A DNA stretch of 61,480 bases from G963674665 sp964609625 (GTDB lineage Bacteria > Desulfobacterota > Desulfovibrionia > Desulfovibrionales > Desulfovibrionaceae). The notes under the pieces are model-generated. The model saw nothing but the letters and a program-made list of their open reading frames with translations. It did no database searches and was not told the DNA's origin. The position numbers were made by a program, and so were the translations under genes. Positions 51,748 to 59,351 of the stretch are shown in pieces. Where the stretch lies: the NCBI GenBank assembly GCA_964609625.1, contig CAZSRS010000022.1, forward strand, positions 1 to 61,480, read 5' to 3'. Position 1 is the first letter of the stretch; every line of letters begins with the position of its first letter.

Positions 51748-52527
51748 ATGAGAATTGTGAAAATGCTCGGTGTCGTCGGCATTGCGTTTGCCATCGCTCT
51801 TACCGCCACAGCGGCTTCCGCCCATAACCTCTGGGTCAATGGGGAGAACAAGGAGGTCTTCGAGGCCGACATTATCTATGGTCACGACTTCCCGACACCG
51901 GAAAAAATCGCGGAAGAACGACTCCAGCTTTTCGAACCGCTCAAGGTTATTGGGGAAGGCTACAGCGAAATCCTCTCGCAGCAAGGCGAAAACCACCATT
52001 ACGCGGGCAAGTCCAAACTGTCCGAGGGCACCTATTTGTTGGAGGCATACTACAAGCCGACTCCCTGGATCGAGGCCAGCGGCGGCAAGTGGCACATGAA
52101 CAAAACCAGAAAGGATTTCAAGGAGGACGAGGTTGTCTCCTGCAGTGTTGCGAGCATGCAGTCGAAAAGAATCGTGGTCATCGGCAATGACGATGGCTCC
52201 CATGCAATGACACCAATCGGCAGGGGGCTCGAATTCACCCCCCTCAACAAGGCGAGCGAATTCCGCCAAGGCGAAGTCGTCAAGTTCAAGCTGACCCGGG
52301 ATGGCAAGGGGGTCAAGTTGGCCAGCATCAAGGGCACTTTCGAGGGCTATTCCTCGAACGAGATGAGCTTCGCGTTCTATGCAAAAACAGATATTGATGG
52401 CACATTCGAGTTCAAACCGTTGCACCCCGGCACTTGGTATCTCATCACGGATACCGAGAACCCTACAGACGATTCTGATTGTGAAATCCGCCTCGAAAAA
52501 GCAAGCATCGTTTTCACGGTGAACTAA
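51748..52527 (+). CDS. Periplasmic DUF4198 family protein
   Basis: 259 residues from the ATG at 51748 with GGAGG 7 bases upstream. A signal peptide ends in ASA and the mature protein starts HNLWVNGENKEVFEADIIYG, the typical DUF4198 entry with an N-terminal His. Later TYLLEAYYKPTPWIEASG and FEFKPLHPGTWYLITDTENP fit the two beta-rich domains. Family members often accompany metal uptake genes. With a Fur-like operator in front, a role in iron or other metal handling in the periplasm is suggested (inference). A long hairpin follows the stop. Confidence 0.83.
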   Translation: MRIVKMLGVVGIAFAIALTATAASAHNLWVNGENKEVFEADIIYGHDFPTPEKIAEERLQLFEPLKVIGEGYSEILSQQGENHHYAGKSKLSEGTYLLEAYYKPTPWIEASGGKWHMNKTRKDFKEDEVVSCSVASMQSKRIVVIGNDDGSHAMTPIGRGLEFTPLNKASEFRQGEVVKFKLTRDGKGVKLASIKGTFEGYSSNEMSFAFYAKTDIDGTFEFKPLHPGTWYLITDTENPTDDSDCEIRLEKASIVFTVN

Positions 52528-52545
52528 TCGCATCCCTTTTACAAC

Positions 52546-52582
52546 GTTGCAATCAAAACACATCCCGTGTTTTGATTGCAAC
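52546..52582. terminator. Long perfect hairpin after the DUF4198 gene
   Basis: GTTGCAATCAAAACAC (52546-52561) pairs perfectly with 52567-52582 over 16 base pairs with a 5-base loop. No T-run follows directly, but the A/T-rich stem lies 18 bases past the stop, so it may end or protect the transcript. Confidence 0.65.
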
Positions 52583-52616
52583 GACCTGGCGAGAACGCCG
52601 TTCCATGAAGCCCAAA

Positions 52617-52655
52617 CAAACAAGGCCGGTGCATCTGTCCCACCAGCCTTGTTTG
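52617..52655 (-). terminator. Terminator for the FAD dehydrogenase gene
   Basis: CAAACAAGGCCGGTG (52617-52631) pairs with CACCAGCCTTGTTTG (52641-52655) with one mismatch. On the minus strand the stem ends in TTGTTTGTTT, a T-rich tail. It lies 24 bases beyond the minus-strand stop at 52679. Confidence 0.75.
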
Positions 52656-52678
52656 CGTACGATGCAGAAGAGCCACCG

Positions 52679-54064
52679 TCACGTGACCAACCTCCGCACG
52701 ATGGCCTTGGCGGGAATCAGTCCCGTGGCCGCCGCGCCCACGATGTTCCCGGCCACCCCAGGGCCGTCCCCGGCCACGTACAAGCCGTGCACCGCGGTTT
52801 CCAGCTCGTTGCTCGTTTGCACCTGCATGGCGAAGAATTTGATCTCAGGGGCGTAGAGCAGGGTCTCCTCGTTGGAGACGCCAGGCACCACCAGGTTGAG
52901 TTTCTCCAGCCCCTCGATGAGATTGGTGACGATGCGCTCGGGCAGGGCCATGGCGATGTCACCGCAGACCACGTTGGTCAGGGTGGGCTCGATGGAGCTT
53001 TTCTGGACCCGATTCCAGGTGGAGCGCCGCCCCCGTTTGAGATCGCCGTAGCGTTGAAGGATGGGGAGACCGCCGCCGATGAGGGTGGCCAGGCGGGCGA
53101 TGGCCTCGCCGTATTCCTGGTTGCTGGAAACCGGTTCGGTGAGCACCACCTTGGAGAGGAAAGCGAAGTTGGAGTTGTCGGACTTTCGGTCGGCATAGGC
53201 GTGGCCGTTGACACAGACGAAGTTCTGGTAGTTCTCCAGGGAGACGAACCCCTCGCGGTTGGTGCAAAAGGTCCGGGTCTGGTCGTCGTACTTCGCCGTC
53301 TGGATGAAGAAGGTGGGATCGTAGATCACACTGGTTAGGTCCTCGAGGATATCCTTGTGCACCTCCACGCGCACGCCGACCTCGATGCCGCGTTGCTTGA
53401 GTTCGATGCCGTGCCTGCGGGCCAGGTCGCTGACCCACTCGGCGCCGATGCGCCCCGGCGCCAGAATCACGCTCTTTGCCCGATACTCGCCCTTGTCCGT
53501 GCGCACACCCTGGACCCGGTCCTCTTCCACAACCACGTCAAGCACCTCCTCCCGGGTGTGCAGCTCCAGGCCGCGTTGCACCAGGGAGCGCGTCATGCGG
53601 CCGATGTGGGTGGGCAGGCGGTCGCTGCCCAGGTGTTTCTGCCGGATCAGCAGCAGGTGGATGCCGTTCTTCTTGGCGTCGCGGCGCAACTGCATGGCGG
53701 CCGCCATGTCCGTGGGAAATACCGGGCCGTCCATGCCAAAGGCGTTGAAGATTTCCTCGGTCTCGTGGATGAGTTGTTCCGCCTCCGGGCGGGGCATGAA
53801 TTGGGTCAGATCCGTCTTCCCCAACTTGCTGATGTAGTTGAGTTTGCCGTCTGAAAACAGACCCGCCCCGCCGACTCCAGAGAGGATATTGCACGGGGAG
53901 CAGTGCTTGCAATCCATGTTGTTCTTGATGGGGCAGAAACGCTTGTCCACGTCGGCGCCCTTTTCCAGGAGCAGCACGGAGAGCGCGCTTTTTTCCAGCA
54001 GATGGTGGGCCGCGAAAAGCCCCGCGGGGCCGGCCCCCACGATGATCACGTCGTATGTCTGCAT
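52679..54064 (-). CDS. FAD-dependent dehydrogenase (COG2509 type)
   Basis: 461 residues. An N-terminal GAGPAG dinucleotide-binding loop (11-16) is followed by a Cys-rich segment CPIKNNMDCKHCSPC and GVGGAGLFSDGKLN, then YRAKSVILAPGRIGAEWVSD and the C-terminal GLYVAGDGPGVAGNIVGAAA. This is the uncharacterised FAD-dependent dehydrogenase family. It is cytosolic, and the substrate is unknown. The Cys residues may be redox-active or metal-binding. It is followed by a terminator; the upstream hybrid kinase ends 27 bases before its start. Confidence 0.88.
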   Translation of the reverse strand: MQTYDVIIVGAGPAGLFAAHHLLEKSALSVLLLEKGADVDKRFCPIKNNMDCKHCSPCNILSGVGGAGLFSDGKLNYISKLGKTDLTQFMPRPEAEQLIHETEEIFNAFGMDGPVFPTDMAAAMQLRRDAKKNGIHLLLIRQKHLGSDRLPTHIGRMTRSLVQRGLELHTREEVLDVVVEEDRVQGVRTDKGEYRAKSVILAPGRIGAEWVSDLARRHGIELKQRGIEVGVRVEVHKDILEDLTSVIYDPTFFIQTAKYDDQTRTFCTNREGFVSLENYQNFVCVNGHAYADRKSDNSNFAFLSKVVLTEPVSSNQEYGEAIARLATLIGGGLPILQRYGDLKRGRRSTWNRVQKSSIEPTLTNVVCGDIAMALPERIVTNLIEGLEKLNLVVPGVSNEETLLYAPEIKFFAMQVQTSNELETAVHGLYVAGDGPGVAGNIVGAAATGLIPAKAIVRRLVT

Positions 54065-54090
54065 CGCTCTTGCAACCTTTGCCGCCGTAT

Positions 54091-56793
54091 TCAGCCCGTG
54101 GATCGGGATTTCCTGTATTCCTGCACCAGTTCGACCACGGTGCGCAAGAGCAAGGGGCGGTCCACGGGTTTGGTGATGCAGCCGTTCATGCCTGCCTCCA
54201 GAAAGCGCTTTCTGTCCTCGCGCATGGCGTAGGCAGTGAGGGCCAGAATGGGGATGCTCTTGTCAAAGGGCGGATTGTCGGCGTTCCGGATGCACTTGGT
54301 GGCCTCGATGCCGTCCATTTCCGGCATCTGGATGTCCATGAGGATCAGGTCGAATGGTTGCAGGGCAAAGGCGGCCAAGGCCTCCTTGCCGTTGGGAACC
54401 GTGGTCACCCGGTGCCCGGCGCTCTTGAGGAAGTCGGCTATGAACAGCTGGTTGATGGCGTTGTCCTCTGCGAAGAGGATGCTCGCGGGCTCGTTGAGCC
54501 GCGGTATGTCGCCGTCGTCGTCCCTGTCCTGCTCGTGACTGTCCCGCCTTGTTTTCTGGCTGGAATCCTGTTGTCGCGACTGAGGACGAAAGATGGAAGT
54601 GAAGGAAAAGACGGATCCCTTGCCTTCGTCGCTCTCCACCCAGATGGTACCGCCCATGAGTTCCACGAGCTTCTTGGAGATGGCCAGTCCCAGGCCGGTG
54701 CCCTTGTATTTCTCCTGATAGGTGCTGTCCACCTGGGTGAAGCTCAGGAACAGCCTGTTGATCTTGTCCTGTGGCACGCCGATGCCGGAGTCCGTGACAG
54801 AGAACAATAGCGTCACGGGATCGTCTCCAGGTGCTTTTCTGGAGACAGAGATGGTGATGCTGCCGTTTTCCGTGAACTTGATGGCGTTGTGCACCAGGTT
54901 GCGCAGCACCTGGGCCAGGCGCCCCGGATCGCCATTGAGTACCTCGGGTACGTCGGGCGCGACCTCCAGGTACAGGGTGTCGTTCTTGCGCGCGGCCTGG
55001 GTGTTGAAGTTGCGCATGGTCCTCTCCAGGGCGCGGCGCAGGTTGAAATCCACATGCGCCAGGGAGATGCCCCGTGCCTCGATCTTGGCCAGATCCAGGA
55101 TGTCGTTGATGATGTCCAGCAGGGACACCGCGGAATCCAGGATCATCTCCAAGTTGTCGCGCAACTCCTCGGAAAGCTCCGCCTCCAGGGTCAGCTCGGC
55201 CATGCCAATGACGTTGGACAACGGCGTGCGGATCTCGTGGCTCATGGTGGCCAGAAACACGCCCTTGGCTTTGTTGGCCTCCTCGGCGGCGTTCTTGGCG
55301 CGTACCAGCTCCTCCTCGAAGCGCTTGCGCTCGCTCACGTCGCGGAACATGACCTGCACCAGGTCGTCAGCGATGAGCTTGACACTCAGCTCGCAGGGAA
55401 TATAGGCGCCGTTCTTGCACAGGTAGCGACGCTCCATGCGCATGGTATCGCCCTGGCGGACACGGTTGAGCACGTGCTCCACCGGTAGTTCCGCCAGGTC
55501 GTCGGGGTGGATGATCTCGCCGGCCTTTTTCCCCGATAATTCCATGAAGTCGTAGCCGAGTATGGTCAAGGACTGGGGGTTGGCGTCCAGGATCACTCCG
55601 TCCATGTCCATGAGGAAAATACCTTCGCTGGCACGCTCGTATATGTCGCGATACTGCTTTTCGCTTTCCTGTAAACGCTCCTGGGTCAGGGTGAGTTCCT
55701 CCACCTTTTCGCGCAGCCCCTGCAGTGTCTGTTGGAGCTGTTCGGTCATGGAGTTGAAGGCCTGCACCAGCTCGCCCATTTCGTCTCTATTGTCCAGCGG
55801 GCCGGGGATCGGCGCCCTGATGAACAGGTCCCCCTCGCGCACGGCCCTGGCCGCGGCAGCCAAGTCCTGCACCGGCCGCACGATGCGTCGGATGGAGATG
55901 TAGCCCACGCCCAGCGCCGCGATAAAAGATACCAGCACCAGAGCCATGATGGTGCGCAAGGTGGATACGGCGAGGCCCAGGGCATTGGACAGCCGACGCT
56001 CCGCCACCACCGTGAAGTGGTTGTCCCCGATCAAGATGGTGGAGCGCGCCCCGATGACCCAGGCTCCTTCCGGCCCCATGCGGACGCCGCTGCCGCTCGC
56101 TCCAGCGAGAAAATCCGCCAGTGCCCCAGGATGCCCCTGCGGTGCCCCTTCGGGCGGCTTGTAGGCCATGAGCGTTCCACCCCCATCGAGCACGTACAGG
56201 GTCTCGCCGTGGCCGAGGTCCATCTCCTCCACCATCTTCCAGACCTTGGAGACGTTGGCCTGCGCCACGATGACTCCCTCCATGCTGCCCGTGATCTTCT
56301 CGTGCAGCGGCAGGGACATGTCCATGACCTGAATCCCGGCGGTGTTGGTATACACCAGCCCGTAATGCACGGACCCCTCACGCAACGGCAGGAGAAAGGC
56401 GGGATCCTGCGACCAGTCTTTCTTGGCGTCGCTGTGGTGCAGATCCCTGGAGACCCAGACCTTGGGCTGACCGTTGAGGTCCAACAACGTCAGGGCGGTG
56501 AAGGGATGGTCGTCGAACAGCAGCAGATGCAGCAGTATTTCGCGTTGCTTCTCGATGGGCAGGTTCACGATGCCCGTTGTCTTGTCCACCAGGGCGAGCA
56601 TGTACTGCAAGTGCCGGAAATGCTCCTTGAGCCGCAGGCCGGCCTGTGCCGCCACCTCGCGCTCCAGATTCAACGCCTGGTTCTTATGCACCGTGAAACT
56701 GAGCCAGGTCACGACAAAGGCCACGACGAGCAACGGCACCACGGCCAGGAGCACGGAATAGACGAACAGTCTGCGTCGAATACTTCTGGGCAT
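54091..56793 (-). CDS. Hybrid sensor histidine kinase with receiver domain
   Basis: 900 residues. Order: membrane helix (about 10-32), periplasmic dCACHE-like sensor (about 40-265), second helix (about 280-300), HAMP (to about 355), PAS (about 375-485), HisKA with MSHEIRTPLSNVIG and H519, HATPase (N-box NLVHNAIKF at about 633; KGTGLGLAISKKLV at about 697) and a receiver (about 770-890) with D820 in LILMDIQMPEMDG. It senses an external ligand and passes phosphate from H519 to D820; the final partner is not in the window. It lies upstream of the FAD dehydrogenase on the same strand. Confidence 0.93.
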   Translation of the reverse strand: MPRSIRRRLFVYSVLLAVVPLLVVAFVVTWLSFTVHKNQALNLEREVAAQAGLRLKEHFRHLQYMLALVDKTTGIVNLPIEKQREILLHLLLFDDHPFTALTLLDLNGQPKVWVSRDLHHSDAKKDWSQDPAFLLPLREGSVHYGLVYTNTAGIQVMDMSLPLHEKITGSMEGVIVAQANVSKVWKMVEEMDLGHGETLYVLDGGGTLMAYKPPEGAPQGHPGALADFLAGASGSGVRMGPEGAWVIGARSTILIGDNHFTVVAERRLSNALGLAVSTLRTIMALVLVSFIAALGVGYISIRRIVRPVQDLAAAARAVREGDLFIRAPIPGPLDNRDEMGELVQAFNSMTEQLQQTLQGLREKVEELTLTQERLQESEKQYRDIYERASEGIFLMDMDGVILDANPQSLTILGYDFMELSGKKAGEIIHPDDLAELPVEHVLNRVRQGDTMRMERRYLCKNGAYIPCELSVKLIADDLVQVMFRDVSERKRFEEELVRAKNAAEEANKAKGVFLATMSHEIRTPLSNVIGMAELTLEAELSEELRDNLEMILDSAVSLLDIINDILDLAKIEARGISLAHVDFNLRRALERTMRNFNTQAARKNDTLYLEVAPDVPEVLNGDPGRLAQVLRNLVHNAIKFTENGSITISVSRKAPGDDPVTLLFSVTDSGIGVPQDKINRLFLSFTQVDSTYQEKYKGTGLGLAISKKLVELMGGTIWVESDEGKGSVFSFTSIFRPQSRQQDSSQKTRRDSHEQDRDDDGDIPRLNEPASILFAEDNAINQLFIADFLKSAGHRVTTVPNGKEALAAFALQPFDLILMDIQMPEMDGIEATKCIRNADNPPFDKSIPILALTAYAMREDRKRFLEAGMNGCITKPVDRPLLLRTVVELVQEYRKSRSTG

Positions 56794-56975
56794 TGTCTTG
56801 TTTTGGTTGAACTCAGGTGACCAGGGAACACAGGGACTTGCGTGAATGCAGACGCCTCCTTGTGCGGCACTCGGTACAATGTTGCATAATGGCAGGCCAA
56901 AGCCAGCATGTCCAGCGCTCTTGATCCGAAACCGTGGACAAAATCACGGGTCGGGCGTACGAGGCTCCGCAGCCC

Positions 56976-57938
56976 ATGGAAAACCTAAACAAAATAGTAG
57001 CGCACATGAACTCCGAGCAGTCGAGGCTCTTGCCCGTCCTTGCCCTGATCGCAGCCTCCATCATCTGGGGAAGCTCGTTCATCGCCATGAAGGTGGCGGT
57101 GATGGCCTTTGCGCCCCCTCTGGTGATCTTCTGGCGCATGCTCCTGGGCTCGCTGCTTTTCTCGCCGCTGCTCTTCAGGCTGGACAGGGTGAGCTATAGA
57201 AAGGGGGACTGGCGCTGGCTGGCGCTCATGGGCCTGTTCGAGCCCGGACTCTACTTCCTCTTCGAATGCTATGCCCTGCGCCTGACCTCGGCCTCACAGG
57301 CGGGTATGGTGGCCGCAATCCTGCCGCTCATGGTGGCGGCCGGTGCCTGGGTTTTCATCGGGGAGCGGCCCGGCGCCAGATGCTGGTGGGGCTTTACCCT
57401 GGCCGTGGTCGGCGTTGTCTGGCTGAGCATCGGAGGGCAGCCCAGCGAACACGCACCCAATCCACTGCTGGGCAACTTCCTGGAATTCCTGGCAATGGTC
57501 AGCGCCGTGGGCTACATGCTGCTGCTCAAGCGCCTGAGCGTCAACTACTCGCCCTGGTTCCTCACGGCCGTGCAGGCTGTGCTGGGCTGCGTATATTACC
57601 TGCCCGCCCTGCTCATCTTCCCGCTGGAGCCGCGCGCCATTCCGGTGGAAGCGATACTGGCGGTGGTCTACCTGGGGTCGGTGGTGACCATCGTGGCCTA
57701 TGGCTTCTATAATTACGGCATGAGCAAGCTGCCAGCGAGCCAGGCCGGCGCCTTTGTCAATCTCATCCCGGTCTGCGCGGTGGGCCTGGGCTGGCTGTTG
57801 CTCGGAGAGCGCTTCACCCCGCAGCAACTCCTGGCCTCTTCCCTTGTGCTGCTGGGCGTGCTGCTGAGCCAGGAGCGCGGCCGCCGCCCCCAGGTCACAA
57901 TCCGTACACCGTCGCGGCCTTCTTCTCCAGATAGCTGA
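56976..57938 (+). CDS. EamA/DMT family transporter
   Basis: 320 residues from the ATG at 56976, with GAGG 11 bases upstream; a GTG at 56934 and an ATG at 57006 are alternatives. Ten hydrophobic segments in two EamA repeats (IAASIIWGSSFIAMKVAVMA at the start; GSVVTIVAYGFYNYGMSKLP in the second half) identify a drug/metabolite exporter of the inner membrane. The substrate is unknown. The last 58 coding bases belong to a 63-bp repeat that is found again at 59289, so the C-terminal tail may be altered from the ancestral form; it ends in low-complexity RTPSRPSSPDS. Confidence 0.87.
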   Translation: MENLNKIVAHMNSEQSRLLPVLALIAASIIWGSSFIAMKVAVMAFAPPLVIFWRMLLGSLLFSPLLFRLDRVSYRKGDWRWLALMGLFEPGLYFLFECYALRLTSASQAGMVAAILPLMVAAGAWVFIGERPGARCWWGFTLAVVGVVWLSIGGQPSEHAPNPLLGNFLEFLAMVSAVGYMLLLKRLSVNYSPWFLTAVQAVLGCVYYLPALLIFPLEPRAIPVEAILAVVYLGSVVTIVAYGFYNYGMSKLPASQAGAFVNLIPVCAVGLGWLLLGERFTPQQLLASSLVLLGVLLSQERGRRPQVTIRTPSRPSSPDS

Positions 57939-57943
57939 TCAGG
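57881..57943. repeat. 63-bp direct repeat, left copy
   Basis: Identical over 63 bases to 59289-59351. It holds the last 58 coding bases of the EamA gene; read on the other strand it also encodes the C-terminal residues of the carboxypeptidase, whose real copy is at the right repeat. It forms the left boundary of the hicAB cassette. Confidence 0.95.
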
Positions 57944-57999
57944 AAAAGGGTGGAGATGATACCTCCTGGGAGGGGTATAACATCCTGCGCAGGCTCTCA

Positions 58000-58428
58000 T
58001 CAGTCATCTTTCGAGACGTCGTTGGCGTCTGTTGCTTGAAGTGTTATCATCAGCGGTAATGCCGCCTGCACACGCCATTGGTTGCCGCTCTTCAACTTGA
58101 CGCGAATTTCGTGCCGGCCCGGCTCTTCGACGAATAAGCCCGACAGGTTGAAGTTAACCCGATGAAAATCGGTTGTGAACGTGATGTCACTTGTCTCAAT
58201 CAGTTGGTACTCCTTGCCGCTGGGACGATGAAGACAAAGACGTATGGCCACCAAGTCTTCCGGCCTGTCTCCGCCCCTTTCCCAAAGAGTTGCCAAGCAT
58301 AACGGGGGCAGATCCCTGGGAAGCTTGTGCGTGGTCAGTCCGTTGACCACATTGATCATGCTCAGAAGATTTGTATCTTTGTCGGTGATAGTGCTTTGGC
58401 ATGTGACTGCCCATAGAAGCTTAGCCAT
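58000..58428 (-). CDS. Small protein downstream of hicB (DUF6941-like)
   Basis: 142 residues from the ATG at 58428, 11 bases after the hicB stop. It reads KLLWAVTCQSTITDKDTNLL and SMINVVNGL at the start and PGRHEIRVKLKSGNQWRVQA near the end, a beta-rich layout like DUF6941-type proteins. No toxin or DNA-binding motif is visible. No good ribosome-binding site is present, so coupling to hicB is likely. It may be a cargo gene or a third part of the toxin-antitoxin module; nothing in the sequence decides this. Confidence 0.55.
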   Translation of the reverse strand: MAKLLWAVTCQSTITDKDTNLLSMINVVNGLTTHKLPRDLPPLCLATLWERGGDRPEDLVAIRLCLHRPSGKEYQLIETSDITFTTDFHRVNFNLSGLFVEEPGRHEIRVKLKSGNQWRVQAALPLMITLQATDANDVSKDD

Positions 58429-58439
58429 ATCAAACTCGC

Positions 58440-58910
58440 TCACTGCTTTAAGGTAGTTTCTCCCTGGGCTGAGAATAGGATCATTTCGGACTTGCGAGTT
58501 AGATTCTCGGGGAGTTGATATGAGTGAGCCCCCGCTTCCTGTTTCAAACCGATCTGCCAGCTCATGGCAGGAGAACGCAAAGCCCTTTGTACCGCCTGAA
58601 TGAGGAAGGTATTGATACTCAGATTTCTCTTGGAGGCTTGAAGAGCTATAGCTTTGTGCAATTCTGCTCCGCAGCGGAAAGAAACCACTCCGCCATAGGG
58701 CCGCTCGGGCTGATCGCCGCACTCCTTGCAAAACTCGATATAGCCTTCTATGGCTTGTGCCATTTGCTCTTTTAACGCGACGATGTCTTTTCCCTGAAAG
58801 CCAATGACGTCGTTTAAATTGTCGACACGGCCGTACAGAACATTCTCCTTTTCGTTAAAACCCACAATACTCGCAGTGTATTCTTTGTATTTCAGTTTGT
58901 CATGCATCAT
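58440..58910 (-). CDS. hicB: HicB family antitoxin
   Basis: 156 residues from the ATG at 58910 (GGAG 6 bases upstream). The N-terminal HicB fold reads LKYKEYTASIVGFNEKENVL, YGRVDNLNDVIGFQGKDI and FCKECGDQPERPYGG, followed by a ribbon-helix-helix-type segment FRCGAELHKAIALQASKRNL, SINTFLIQAV that should bind DNA and repress the operon. It neutralises HicA by direct binding. The C-terminal tail after about residue 120 is longer than in many HicB proteins. It overlaps hicA by 11 bases. Confidence 0.88.
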   Translation of the reverse strand: MMHDKLKYKEYTASIVGFNEKENVLYGRVDNLNDVIGFQGKDIVALKEQMAQAIEGYIEFCKECGDQPERPYGGVVSFRCGAELHKAIALQASKRNLSINTFLIQAVQRALRSPAMSWQIGLKQEAGAHSYQLPENLTRKSEMILFSAQGETTLKQ

Positions 58911-59187
58911 TCCAAACTCCACAGTCTGTAAGAAACTTCCTGAAATCCTTGATCGCACCGGGGTCGAGTACAGGCGGATTATGTGGCCGATGAATCACCA
59001 ACTTTCTGCCACGGAGTTTCATGGCAATTCTGGAACCACTCCCTTCGGACACAACTCCGGCAAGCTTCTTTACAAGACTTTCTATATCATGCGTTTTGAT
59101 GTCGGTGGGCGGAGGGTCCCGGAACAATTTTTCAACAAGCCTTTTATGCTTGTTGTTGAGAATAGCGCTAGCATCGTATGATAGCAT
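58900..59187 (-). CDS. hicA: HicA family mRNA-interferase toxin
   Basis: 95 residues from the ATG at 59187; a GTG at 59196 is an alternative. It contains HKRLVEKLFRDPPPTDIKTH and DIESLVKKLAGVVSEGSGSR, then KLVIHRPHNPP with the catalytic His, and ends in KDFRKFLTDCGVW. This is the HicA dsRBD-like fold that cleaves mRNA. The toxin-first order with hicB behind is typical. The gene lies about 100 bases inside the right edge of the cassette and appears intact. Confidence 0.87.
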   Translation of the reverse strand: MLSYDASAILNNKHKRLVEKLFRDPPPTDIKTHDIESLVKKLAGVVSEGSGSRIAMKLRGRKLVIHRPHNPPVLDPGAIKDFRKFLTDCGVWNDA

Positions 59188-59288
59188 TATGTCCACGCTT
59201 TACAGGGACGTCAAGTGGCAAAAAAGCCCACGAGCCCGATGTTACTTCAGCGTTGCGCTTTCATAGCCCTTGTTTCGGGGTTTCACAT

Positions 59289-59351
59289 CCGCCGCCCCCA
59301 GGTCACAATCCGTACACCGTCGCGGCCTTCTTCTCCAGATAGCTGATCAGG
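59289..59351. repeat. 63-bp direct repeat, right copy
   Basis: Identical to 57881-57943. It contains the last 49 coding bases of the carboxypeptidase and, on the plus strand, a duplicate of the EamA 3' end. It forms the right boundary of the hicAB cassette. Confidence 0.95.

Larger units (their letters stand above)
57944..59288. mobile_element. HicAB-bearing cassette inserted between direct repeats
   Basis: 1345 bases between perfect 63-bp direct repeats. It carries three minus-strand genes (hicA, hicB, small third gene) and is less GC-rich than its neighbours. The repeats rebuild the 3' ends of two convergent host genes, so neither is broken. No integrase or transposase is seen, so how it moves is unknown. 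A toxin-antitoxin system would help hold the insert. Confidence 0.65.

Noticed and set aside
52547..53338. A 263-codon plus-strand open frame
   Set aside because: It is antisense to the FAD dehydrogenase and runs through two hairpins.
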